The notes beneath the pieces are model-generated. The model worked only from the letters and a program-made list of their open reading frames with translations, had not been told where the DNA came from and searched no databases. From Camarhynchus parvulus (Eukaryota; Chordata; Aves; Passeriformes; Thraupidae), in the NCBI RefSeq assembly GCF_901933205.1, contig NC_044571.1, forward strand, positions 56,853,994 to 56,917,993: a stretch of 64,000 nt of DNA, written 5' to 3'. The position numbers and the translations under genes are program-made. Below, in pieces: positions 26,449 through 37,586 of the stretch; positions within the stretch are counted from its first letter, which is position 1, and each line of letters starts with the position of its first letter.

Positions 26449-29400
26449 CAAACAAGCCCCAATAATGCCTCTAGAATAATATCATTCCAGTGAAAAAGTC
26501 TGTTGACTAGCTGGTGCTTTAATTGTGCTAGCAAGAAAGCTTTGAATTACACAATTGTATTAACTTGTTATCCATCAAAAAGATAAAAGAGCACATAGTA
26601 AAATGCATTCTTTATAAAAAAGTTTTTTATTTGCATTTAATCACTTGCCAGGTATTACACTCAGACAGAGTCAGGAGAAAAGATAGGAAGACTGATACTT
26701 CTATAATACCACTTATTTTCACCATAATATAATTCAAATTGAAATGCAGAGGTCCAGCTATATGTGTTCAACTTATAAAATTCAAGTATAAAAAAATTAA
26801 GAAATAGTCACTTAGTATTATCACACATTCACCTGATGTGTTCTTCTTTGCTGCTTAGAAGAAGTCAGAAAGGACTAAATACTTCCAAATTTAGTAGTGA
26901 ATTGATGTTTGATAACTACAGTAAATATATTTACTTTGTGAAGGGCTGATAAGGAAAGGAATTTCCTAGATTAACATTAATTATGTTACAGTATTATTGA
27001 GATATTCTTGGTCTATGGTCACAAGTAAAGGTCTGACCAAAAGACGAAACAAACCACTGTTTAAGATATACCTTTTTTTAATTGCTGTTGTCTAAAATTA
27101 AGAGATTTCAGGGTTTGTGTTTTGCCTCCTTTTAGCAGCTGCTGTGACTGGTAATAGACAGCATAGCTTAAGACTGTGATAAAATGTAGATTTACCATAC
27201 AGTCCTGAACCTCACGTTTCTGCCCTAAATACAGAAGTTCTCCCATCAACCTTTAGAATGAAGCATGACTGTTAGAAATTTAAAATTAAACTAGGCATGC
27301 AGAGTCAGGCACAGTGGCTCTGAAGTGAGGGAGAAAGAATTCGGAATCAGACATAATAAATCATGCACTATATTTACTTTGCAGAATGCAGGTACAGGAT
27401 AGATGGTTCTCCAATGCTGTTGCAGACACTGCTGACACATTAACTGATGCTGGGACTTTGCATACTCATATTCAGAAGGAATGACTTGCTGACAGTGGCT
27501 AAGGAAAAAAAAACTATAAAAAATACTTGCACATATTAGATTGCTGCAACTTTTTACGCAAGGTAAAAGACTCTCATCCTTGACAAATAACAAAGGCATA
27601 GATATTGTTCTGGTGGGATGTCAGAGACAACTTCTGTGCAAGATGCAGTACGATCTGCAGGCAGAGCATGTGCACAGCAAGGGGCTGGGATTGCTGATAC
27701 TCCATCTAGTCAGCCTCACAGTGCAACTAAAGCAGGAGCACTGCAGTAGATTGAAGAAGCTGAAACTTCAGAAAGGCTCTGCAGACCTTAAACCAATGTC
27801 CAATTCATTGCTGCACCTAAGACAAATGCTCCGATGCCCCAGTTCCTTTTCCAGTGTCGTAAAATGATCAAGCTGCTCTAGAGGCATACCTAACAGTCAC
27901 CAGGCTTTCTTTTTCAATTGAAAAACTATTAAATTTTATGAGGAAATTTTTTTTCATGGAAAACAAATATCATTTTACTGGAAAAGTATAAGAAACTGTA
28001 CTTTGGAGACTTCGCTAGGGTTATTTGGAGAGTAGCCCATGTTAAATGAACATTTGTCAATTGTAGGAGAAAAACATGGCAGTATGGTCAGTATTGTCAA
28101 GAAACTGGCTCTAAAAAAATCAGTAATCATTGCTTTCATCCCAGACCAACTGTAGAAAATTGAGCAGATGTGGAATACCAAATGACTGGGTCAGAAATAC
28201 AGGAATAATGTTGACTAGGTTTCAAATACATGTTTTTTTAATTCAAGCTATCTAAATCACATGTGGAATATATATTCATGTTTGAAAGAAAAGCAGATGA
28301 ACTTGTCATAGTCGGTAGACTACCATTTGTCATTTCATCATGGTTAGGACAATTACACCTTCCAAATTAATAGCTGCTAAAACTGTCCCTAAGATAATGG
28401 TGAATGGTAGTGAGATATGTGCACAGCATGACTTTGAACAAGAGGGCAGAATTCCAACCTAATACATATTCAGGTCAATACGGTTAAACATAGTCTGGCA
28501 CAGATGGTTTTAGTGAGAGACCACAAGTCCTAAATTTGGTGATAAAGTCCAGATTAGAAACCTGGAGTCAATACTTCTGAAAACTGAAAAAAAAGAGAGA
28601 AGAGAGAGGCAGAAAAAAATGTTTTGTAAACAAATGGACAATATTCCAATAAAGACAAAATACATATTTTTTGGCCTTTTTTTGTTAAGTGAAAGATGCT
28701 CAAACAGTTGTACCTTGAGTCAAAAAGCAGGGAATTGTGCTTAGCCATTCTGCCTTTCTGATTTTGTTTCTCACAGGACCAATAAATTCAAGAAAGCAGA
28801 GGTTTTGAGTTGTCAAGTCCCACAGTGTCAACAATAGCTTATTCTTATTAAGCCTTTTGAGAAAAATCTTGGTAAGATGTAAGTGCTGGGAGTACACTTG
28901 AAAAATCTGATTATTGTAGAGACTGATAGCTACATTATACATATCCAAATCAAATGGTGCTGCAAAACCTCCAATTTTCTCCTAAGATAATGGATGGCTT
29001 ACTGCAGCCAGCTTTAATGTAAGGTGTCACTTCAAGTATTGTGTCTTATGAAACACTTCAGTTATTTAATAGCCTGCTGTATGAACACAGAGGCAAAGAT
29101 ACATGCCCTCTTGATTTCTGGTCTCTCTTATCATCTCATTACTTGTTTTCAAATTTCCAGGAAAAAAAAATAGCCCAGAAGAGAATTATTAACAGATGTT
29201 GATATTTGGTTTGAGGGGGATGGTGAAAATTTAACTACATTAACTAAGATGTAGTAAGTACTAGGAATCATAAATTTCATCTAATAGGATGTATGTGATT
29301 ACATCATAAGAAATTACATGGCTTCCAGGAACCTGTCTCTGCCTCCTGTGCTTACTCTTTTCTTGGACAGTGGGTACATACTGGCTTGCAAAGCCCTCCA

Positions 29401-29819
29401 GCTAGACTTTTTTCTGTTGCTCCTTTTAGGCTTTCAGGAGGTATTTTTGCATTGAAGTGTTCCCTTATGTTATCTTAGTCATTATCTCCCAGGACAACTG
29501 AAGGCAGCAATGTAAAAACTGCCTGAGAAATTGAAGATGACACAGTTGCACATTAAAACAAATGATGGAATTTTTCTTGAAAATTATTCTACATAGCAAA
29601 ACAAGTGAGTAGCATGTGCTTTATTACACATTTGTCTGTCAGAATAGTTTAACTTATATCCAAGATAATGATCCTACAAGTACTCACACACTTAGACAGA
29701 GAAAACAAAGCTTAGGAACCACTCCTGACAACTTTAGTCCATGGTAGGAATAGGAGAGGTAGATATTGTTTTTAAAATGGAAAAAATTCTCCTCGCCTTC
29801 AAGAAGAGCTTTATCAAAC

Positions 29820-29880
29820 TAATAATAATAAAAAAAAACAAAACAAACAAAAAAAAAAAAAAAAACAAAAACAAAAAACC
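29820..29880. repeat. A-rich low-complexity tract (AAT, AAAC, poly(A))
   Basis: AAT triplets are followed by AAAAC-type units and a long A run. It is low-complexity DNA. The minus-strand frame over it translates to Phe/Val runs and is an artefact. Confidence 0.9.
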
Positions 29881-30481
29881 TGACTATGAACTTACCAGTG
29901 TTCCTGCTCAAAATGGGTAGGTGGCATGTTTTTAACTTTCTCTGCTTCTCTATTACCTTGTGTTTGCTGTCTTTTGTAACGGTCCCATAGGCAATGTAAG
30001 GAATAGAATCTGAATGAGACTTCTGTAATGTGACTGTGAAATGGCTAGAAAATCTCATTGAAAGAGAAGCTGTTGCTCTCCAATGTTCAATAGTGAAACA
30101 AAATATCACTGCTAGACTCTGTAGGGCTTTTTGCCTGGCCCATTATTAGCTTAGTTCCAAAAAGATAAGACCGAGAGGGTCCAGGATGCTAATGTTTAAT
30201 TCTGTCGAAGGCTACTGCAGAATAGAAAGGCATAAAGTAATAGTTCTGTGTGTTGTTCAAAGAGCAGTGCAAGCCTGTGAGCAATACAGCAAGTAACCTT
30301 CTTACATTTGAAAAGGAATTTAAAATAAGCATGATATGTATTAGGAAGAGCATTCTAATGGTGGCAATACAGACCAGTGGTAGCATATGTTGTTCCTGAA
30401 GGTCTTTGTCAAAAATGTTAAGGATCATATTACAAATCTGTCCAGAATGCTATGGATATACTCAATCCTACATTGGAACAG

Positions 30482-30542
30482 ATGGATAGATTAGGTGAAT
30501 TTTCAAGATCTTTGACAGGCAAATTTTCTGGGATTCTATAAT
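30482..30542 (+). mobile_element. probable CR1 3'-tail remnant
   Basis: The text 'tagattaggtgaattttcaa', 'gatctttgacagg' and 'ttctgggattctataat' aligns in order and spacing with the last ~60 bp of CR1 ('tggactaggtgatctttcaa', 'ggtcccttccaacc', 'attctgtgattctatgat'). The match is degraded and nothing upstream is recognisable, so this is a tentative call. Confidence 0.45.
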
Positions 30543-33157
30543 GGCTTTAGTTATTGACAGCTTCCCAACTGGTCAGCTGGTGGATGTCATATCACCTGCA
30601 GGTGGAAGGAAAGGACAAAAGCTCCCTGCCTGAGAAAAGGAGGGGCTGAAATTGGACTCAATATCTAGGAGCCATCTACCAGATAGGGGTGCTTCAGGAT
30701 CCAAAAGTTTTACCTCTGTGAGGTAAAAGAACTATAATCTGATGTTGGACTTGGTCTGTCCAATGAATCATGTTCCCTGAGCTCTAGTTTTGCTCAGAAC
30801 AAAAAAAAAAAAAAGTTGTCAAACACCAAAAAAAAAAAAAAAAAAAAGGAATGTTTGTTATATAATGAATGAAAAGAAATGCACAGTGTTAGAATATGAA
30901 TTAACATCTACAAAATTTATTTGCTTCCACTGGAAAGGCCATAATTTGAAAGACAGGTAAACTTCTTGTTTATGCTGCTGTTGCCTTTGAACTGTACAGG
31001 AGTATAAAGCAAGCTCCCAGTTCTTGAAGATAATTGCTACAAATGGGATTTGTTCATGCACAGCCTTCAGTGATTTTTACAAGTGGTTCCTCCAAAGTCC
31101 CAGTGTCACAAAGAGATGGGTATTGTAAAGGATTACACTTTTTGTCCCATATGCTGCTGTAAGTCAGAGCGTTCTGCATAGCCAAGACACAGAAGATATA
31201 CAGCTCAGAAAGAACAGTGACATTGTAAATTTGAAAAATATCCATATTTGTATAATATAACACTGTCATTTCCTATTTTAAAACCTTTAGGGTACATTTC
31301 TTCTGAATTATCAGAGTCCTAAATTATTCGAACCAGGAGGTAGATATACGTTCCAAACTGACTACATTTTTTCCTGTATGGCAAAACAACAACACTAACA
31401 ACGTCACCACAATGAATTGGTTGACAAGTAACATATTCAGAGAGCCTGAAGTGACCTATCAAAGGTTAACACGTTAGTGACAGAGATGAGAGAATAGGAT
31501 GGGGCGAAATGCACTTAATTTTTCCTCACCAGACCCCAGTAAATCCCCGTGCTCTCCCTGCTGCTCTAACAAATGACTTCTGAGGTACAGACAGTGATTT
31601 GAGGTGTTGATACAATCTCTGATCCCTATAAAATACTAAGGTACTCCTACTGCCTTTGGGCTTTGTAGTAAGCTTCAATTTCCCATTTAACCCTGGTTGA
31701 AACTATTTTGGATATTGCATCTTAATACCAATAAATTAGAACCAATAAAGAGAACTTAGTCTTTTATCAGACAAAACGAACCTATGGAGACTTCTACCTC
31801 AGGCTATCAAGGTAGTTATGGAGGCTGAACTTTTAAAGACCAGTATAGTTTAATGACGTCTAAAACCTTTGTAGTTGAGCAATTTAATATGTAAAAGCAC
31901 CCTCATTTCCTGTCACAGGACTCCAGTAGATCACCTAATGTGTCAGGAAGGATTTTCTGTGTGCACATCATCCTTCACTCAATTAGGTAGATATATCACA
32001 GGACATTTTCACAATTTTAATCTTAGACTGATACATAAAAAGATGTTCATCTTTGTAGTGGAGGCTCACTTTTTTCCAGTTCAGTGTTCTGCTGTTGAAA
32101 TTCAGCACTTCTGTGTTCCATTCATCAACACAAAATTTGACTACAGACAGTTCACTAAAAATAATAAGTTTCATTCACAAGAAACCATCATCTAGCCAAC
32201 TTTGACCTCTTGCCTTATTTTTTTTCCTAGAACTTCTTATTATGTGAATTCTTTGGCAAGTATTCACCAGTAGAGGCTGGTGACTGAAATGAACAGAAGT
32301 TCTACTCTTATGAGGGAAATCATTGAACATGCATATCTCAAGTTCAGGGAACACATTATTGAGGTAGCTCTTAAGTAATATAGATCAAAAGAGCTACCAA
32401 GCATGCAAGTTTACCTTTATACTACTTTTTTCTTATGAGAAAGAGTACTCAGATTCTCCTCTTGTCAACATGTTTGTTTTGGCACTAAATTGAATGATAG
32501 TTAAAGAAAGAGTTAGTAATTCTTGAGCTCTTTGGTTGTGAAAATGGAAGCTGAAAAAACTTTTTAAAAGGTTTTGTGGTTTATATTTTTGAGAAAAAAA
32601 GGATTTGAATGCTGGACAGTTTCATAGTGATGTCTGATTTTTTGAATTCAATTTATTAATTGCCTGCTTGAGATAATTAAAGCATTTGTGCTCAAAATAA
32701 TTGGTGTCATTGAAAACAAAGGATTTAACCTTGGCAGTAAATTCAATCTGTCTACTCCAATTCATTCCAGTGAAGACAAGAGGATGGTGTGTGGTTTTTC
32801 TTTTCTTTCTCTCTTAAGATTGCTAATAATTAGTTTAAACATTCAACAGATCAGCTGGGTAATGGACGTGCATAGTTCCTCATTGTTCTGCTTTATGTGG
32901 TGGGACTAGAAGTGACACTGTCTTTGAGGATAGGGGTAGTCGTGGTACTGCATTGCAAGAGAATGAAAATGAGAGATAGTTTTTATAATCTGATCACATT
33001 TTTGTTAAAATTTGAATGTTCTAGATTTGAAATTCCAACAAGTTTTTTCTTTTTAGAACTTGGTTCCAAGAACATAAGATGGGAAGAAAATAAAGAAAGG
33101 TGGACCGGCAATCAAACTGGAGGGGTCTTTTGAGAATCAGCTGTAGCTGTTTGCATG
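30543..33157. other. AT-rich non-coding stretch, no gene seen
   Basis: It contains two nearby A runs (30801-30814 and 30828-30847) and no recognisable gene, repeat family or RNA. A plus-strand frame of 106 codons at 31875-32195 shows no domain. Confidence 0.55.
30801..30847. repeat. paired poly(A) tracts
   Basis: Runs of 14 and 20 A are separated by a 13-bp mixed sequence (GTTGTCAAACACC). They are low-complexity DNA. Confidence 0.9.
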
Positions 33158-33212
33158 TCACAGAATGGTTGAGGTTGGAAGGGACCCCCAGAAGTCATCT
33201 GCTCCAGCTGGA
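33158..33212 (-). mobile_element. CR1 LINE, 3'-tail fragment
   Basis: The plus strand reads 'cacagaatggttgaggttgg', 'aagggacccccagaagtcat' and 'ctgctccagctgg', the reverse complement of the CR1 terminus (CCTTCCAACCTCAACCATTCTGTG). The tail itself is well preserved, but only about 55 bp are left, so this is a severely 5'-truncated insertion. Confidence 0.9.
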
Positions 33213-34397
33213 TAGATGTATCCATTGTGATACAGAACAGCTGGTACAGTAGATGCCATACAAAGATTTTATTGGCAGAATTTCCATGGCTCATGGATTA
33301 AAGTCCAGAACTTGATATTCCCTGAAGGAATATTTAGCCCTCAAGAAAAATAAAAATATGAATTTGTCTAGTATTAAGCAGTGAAAGCAGGAGATGGAGG
33401 GAAATTTCCAGATCTCATGGCTATCTTGCCTGAGGATTTGGTTGGATGATGATTTCCTTTTATCTTTTTCTTCTTTTTCCTTTTTTTTTCTTTTAAGAAA
33501 TATTGATGTCCACCATTTCCAAGATGTATGTAGTATCTTACTTAGTAGAGGAAGATATGCAGTAAGGGGATGAGAAGCCTTCCTTTACACATGGAACATA
33601 TTAGAGCAATTATATAAAGTTTTGTGTCATGACAGTTTATCCAGAAGCAGGAAGACTGCTTCAGCTCCTTGCCTGAAGATGATTCAAATAGCTCTAAAAG
33701 TGATAGACTTTTTGCATAAAGCATTATAAAATGTCCAAAAAAGTGAAAAATAATATTTTCTCCACCTTCTGATATTCTTTCACCATGAAATAAAATCAAA
33801 ACAGTTAAAAATTCATTGGGCATTCATTAGAGGTTCATTAGAAAAACATCTGCTGAAATTAATATCTCAGAAATTCCTGATATCTCATTTGGGGATTCTG
33901 GTTTCCACATGTTTTCTTTCAGTCTGTGTATGCCTTTTGTATAGAATAGGAATTCAAAATAGCTGATCTGATATTTGATTTGCTACAACTAAATGCTAAA
34001 ACTTTTTATACCACTAAATGTTTACATTTGGCTTTTGAAAAATTCACATTACATGGCACCTGAATATAAGCAGAAAATAGTCAACAGTCCAGACAATTTT
34101 TTCCTTCATAAAAATAAGATGACTTAACATAAAAACTCCAAGCTCTCTCTAGATGAAGCTGGGGCTTTCCAAGGCCTGTGGTGTAGAGAGGAGCATTTGG
34201 TGGTACCATCTTTGAACCTCTGCTTTGTCTCCTGCCACCTCTCCAGTTAGGTCACACCCTTCTCTGGGCCTGTATCTTCAATGAGTCAACAGGTACATTA
34301 GGACCTGGATCTCAGATGAAGATTCTCAGTGAGAGGAAAAATGCTTTCTTGTTCTTTGCAAAGTAAATCAAGAAAGGCTCTGATGTGGTCCTGATGG
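33213..34397. other. AT-rich non-coding stretch, nothing recognised
   Basis: There is a T-rich/TTC-rich run at about 33455-33500 and otherwise unremarkable sequence. No coding frame with a recognisable product was found. Confidence 0.6.
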
Positions 34398-34929
34398 AGT
34401 CTCTCAGCACTGGTGAGGCCACACCTTAAATCCTATATCGGGTTTTGGGCCCTCACTGCAATAAGGACATTGAGGTGCTGGCACAGGTCTAGAGAAGGGT
34501 GATAAAGCTGGTGAAGGGTCTGGAGCATAACTCCTATGAAAAGCAGCTGGGGGAGCTGGGAGTGATTAGTCTGGAGAAAAGGAGGCTCAGGGGGGATCTT
34601 ATTGCTCTCTAAAACAGCCTGAAATAAGGCTGTAGCAGGTCAGGTTTGGTCTCTTCTCCCAGTCAACCAGTGACAGGAGGAGAGGAAATGGCCTCAAGCT
34701 GTGCCAGGGGAGGTTTAGATTCGATACTAGGAAAAATTTTTTCCCTGAAAAGTTTGTCAAACATTGGAACAGGCTGCCCATGGAAGTGGTGGAATCACCA
34801 TGCCAAGAAGTTCTCAAAACGTCTGTGAGCGTGGTACTTGGGGATAGTTAAGTGGTGAACATAGCAGTGCTGGGTAATGAAGGAATTAGACAATCTTAGA
34901 GATATCTCCCAATCTTAAATTCTATGATA
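34398..34929 (+). mobile_element. CR1 LINE, 3' fragment with end of ORF2 and tail
   Basis: CR1 landmarks appear in order: 'ctcagcactggtgaggccac' (end of the reverse-transcriptase ORF region), 'tctagagaagggtgataaag', 'gggggagctgggagtgatta', 'aaaaggaggctcagggggga', 'cttattgctctct', 'cattggaacaggctgcccat' and finally 'attctatgat' at the 3' terminus. Stop codons and indels break the ORF2 remnant. The tail upstream of the terminus is diverged, while the body is comparatively well preserved. Open frames on either strand here belong to the element. Confidence 0.95.
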
Positions 34930-35464
34930 AAACTTGTGCTAACATAGCATAGGTGTCAGAGAAACCTCCTTCAGTGAAGAGCATATCCCCATCTTTTTAC
35001 AGTGAAACACATCTCCCATATCCTTTTGCTCTATAATGAATAATCATGCAGTTGCACCAGCAGTCTTTAGGGAATACTGTATTGTCATCCTTCATTTTGG
35101 AAGTACTTATTAGCCTTGTATCTTAACTATAGCAGACCATAATTAGTCCAACCTCCAGGACTCCTGTGTGCAAACAAGCCTAGAGGATCCCTGATGGACA
35201 CATAAGCATTCTCCCTTTGCTTCCTGACAAGTAGGAAGGGCTTTTATCTCCTTAGGTGGGACAGCCTTTATTTTGACCCCTCAAGTTTCCTGCTATCAGC
35301 AACAGGTAACAGCTCAGCTGAGATGCTTTGGCTATTGTCTCCTTCAGTCACTGCTATTGTTCTTAACAGAGTTACTGCAGCTGAATGATAGCAAGCAATT
35401 GTCAGTGCCAACTTCCAAATATTAAAAGAGTCAAAATAAAGGCTACATTGACAAGTCTGAAAGA

Positions 35465-35600
35465 AATTTTAAAAAATAAAAAGGAAAATAAATAAAATAA
35501 AAATTAAAAGGAAGGAGAAGTGTGAGAAAGGAAGGGACACGGAAAGGCAAAGGCAAAGGGAGAAAGAGAGGGCAAGAGAGAGGAAGGAAAGAACATTTCT
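35465..35600. repeat. purine-rich low-complexity tract
   Basis: About 135 bp consist almost only of A and G on the plus strand: first A-rich with AAAT units, then GGAAAG/GGCAAAG/GAGAGG units. Long polypurine tracts can form triplex DNA. This one may be a decayed microsatellite. Confidence 0.85.
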
Positions 35601-36189
35601 AAGAAGTAGAGCATCTCAGTGTGAAGATAAATGTTTGCAAAATTTCGCAGACTATGACTTGGAAATATCAGTCCTGAGCGTTCATTTAAACTATGTGTCT
35701 ATCTCCATATAAGGGCACATGTATGTTGTCATGTAGAACACAGGACAATATCCCATTTTCTAGAAAATCTACTATAAGAGGAAACCTACATAGGAAAGAG
35801 AATAAATGGGTTTAAATTACATTGGGGGTTAGAAGGGAAAAGGTCATGAACTCAATTTAGTCTTACAAATGCAAAAAAAAAAAACTTTTTAGAGCTTCAT
35901 TTATCCTCTAAATTCATGAGATCTGCCCAGACTCATTAGACTGAAGCAGTAGAACAGGAGTTAGGTGATATGTCACAATTCTTTCAACAAGACGATGGTA
36001 CAAGCCAAGTAAAGCAGGTAGAAATACATTATTTAAAGTGAAGGAATTATCCTCTTTGCCTATTGCTTAGCATAATATAGATTTAAAAAAAACCTTTTGA
36101 AGCTTATAATGTCTGCAAAGCCGGTTCTCACTAATCTTTATCAATGTCAGCTCCCATTCAAAAAAATTATGCTGTTCATATTCAAATTC

Positions 36190-36270
36190 ATGTATATACA
36201 AATTCACATATATACATATGTATATGCACATACACGTTTAGACATATACATATGTATGCATACACAAGAT
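36190..36270. repeat. TA/CA/TG-rich alternating tract with palindromes
   Basis: Repeated ATACATATGTAT-type palindromes occur twice (around 36210 and 36250) in alternating purine-pyrimidine DNA. It is probably a decayed (TA)/(CA) microsatellite. Confidence 0.75.
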
Positions 36271-37030
36271 TGCACAGTGACCCATCCCACCCACCTGCAT
36301 CTTTGATAAAAATTTGGTAGTATAATATTTGTATTATTGTTAAGGATTCTTCTCTTCAAGATTCATTTTAAGGATACATTTCTTCATCTTTTCTGAAGGC
36401 TTTCAATTTTCCTTTAAACAACATCTTTAAGCGACTAAGATGATAGAATAATAGGAAAAGAAAATGTGTCTTTCTCCTTTTTCAGAAGTTAATTCATACC
36501 CATGGGATGTGCCAGATTTTAATGCTACAAAATTAAGTCCTCTTATGCTCTGTATGTGCACTACATTTGCAATCTTAGCACCAAGTGTGCGAAGTGCTCT
36601 GCCTGAGAAGCTTAATTGTGCCCAAGAATGACTAGTACTGGGGACAAGAGAGTACTTGAGCCTCAGAGAGATTCGTGGAATCTGGGATATTAACATCATC
36701 AGAGATGGTATCTCCAAGAGAAAGAGCTGTTATTTTCAAATCAGAAGAAATGGTTGGGTTGTCTACATTTCCACACAAAACTGCAATTCTTAAGCATTCC
36801 TTGCCACCCTGATCTTGTTTGAGCATTTGAGATCCTCTAATAATTATTTGGTTTCTTTGATAATGTGTTGTATACAATTCCCTCTTGATTATTATAGATT
36901 TGTGGCAGCTGCAGGACATGGTGGCCTATGGCACTCCTGTGGCACCTTTAAAAGGAACATCCTGTATAGATTTTTGTGCTACCACAGCAAGACCATCTTA
37001 ATATTTTATTAAGCCCTAGCTAATGGGCAG

Positions 37031-37586
37031 TGTTAAACACACAGAACTGAACACGGCATATGGTACATTCTTTTACCCCAAAGAGTACCAAAGAGTACTG
37101 ATTTATGCCAAGGACAGGGTTAGTTTTTTGCAATAGATGGGAGAGGCTGTGGCCAAGACCCAGATATTATTTGATATCACCTCAAGCCACTGTCAAGAGT
37201 TGGGGAAGGGACTCTGGCTTCTGAGAAGAATGTGGATTCCAGTCCAGAAAAAAATGTGGCTGCTGTCTTCTTGTGGATTGGGTGGGATTGGGCTTGATGA
37301 GCATTTTGCATGTAAATCACCCTCTCTTTTGGACACCTTTGCTATTAATATCATTGCTGTTACTATGTGTTTTCTTATCTCATTACTGTTTCCAGTAAAT
37401 TACTCGTATTTCAATCCATAATCTCTGCCTTTTGTGCCTCCAATTCTCCTCTCTGGCCACCCAATAGGGGCCAGGGATGGGACAGGGTGCACAACAGTGG
37501 GGAAGGGGAGAAATCAAGCAGCAGTGTGGTTTGAGAAGTCTGAGAAGGAAAACTAAATTTGGGAAGACCATTCCTAAACCACGACC
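37031..37586 (+). mobile_element. solo LTR of an avian endogenous retrovirus
   Basis: The sequence follows, in order, an LTR very common in birds. Landmarks are 'ggttagttttttgcaataga', 'tgggagaggctgtggccaag', 'acccagatattatttgatat', 'gagttggggaagggactctg', 'tggattgggtgggattggg', 'gcatgtaaatcaccctctct', a T-rich stretch before 'actgtttccagtaaatta' (AGTAAA as a variant polyadenylation signal), 'ccaattctcctctctggcc' and the terminal 'ctaaaccacgac'. It starts near TGTTAAACAC and ends near ACGAC; both termini are degraded, so the boundaries are within about 20 bp. The adjoining DNA shows no gag-pol-env remnants, so this is a solo LTR. The avian ERVL-like assignment rests on recalled texture and needs a repeat-library search. 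Confidence 0.85.

Larger units (their letters stand above)
34930..37030. other. AT-rich non-coding stretch, no gene seen
   Basis: It contains a purine-rich tract (35465-35600) and a TA/CA-rich patch (36190-36270). Minus-strand frames at 36427-36919 have no recognisable domain. No promoter or RNA gene is supported. Confidence 0.6.

Noticed and set aside
27541..27867. Plus-strand frame of 108 codons
   Set aside because: No recognisable motif. The length is unexceptional for chance in 64 kb.
36190..36270. Palindromic ATACATATGTAT motifs as a protein-binding operator
   Set aside because: They lie in a TA/CA-rich decayed microsatellite, where such palindromes arise by themselves.
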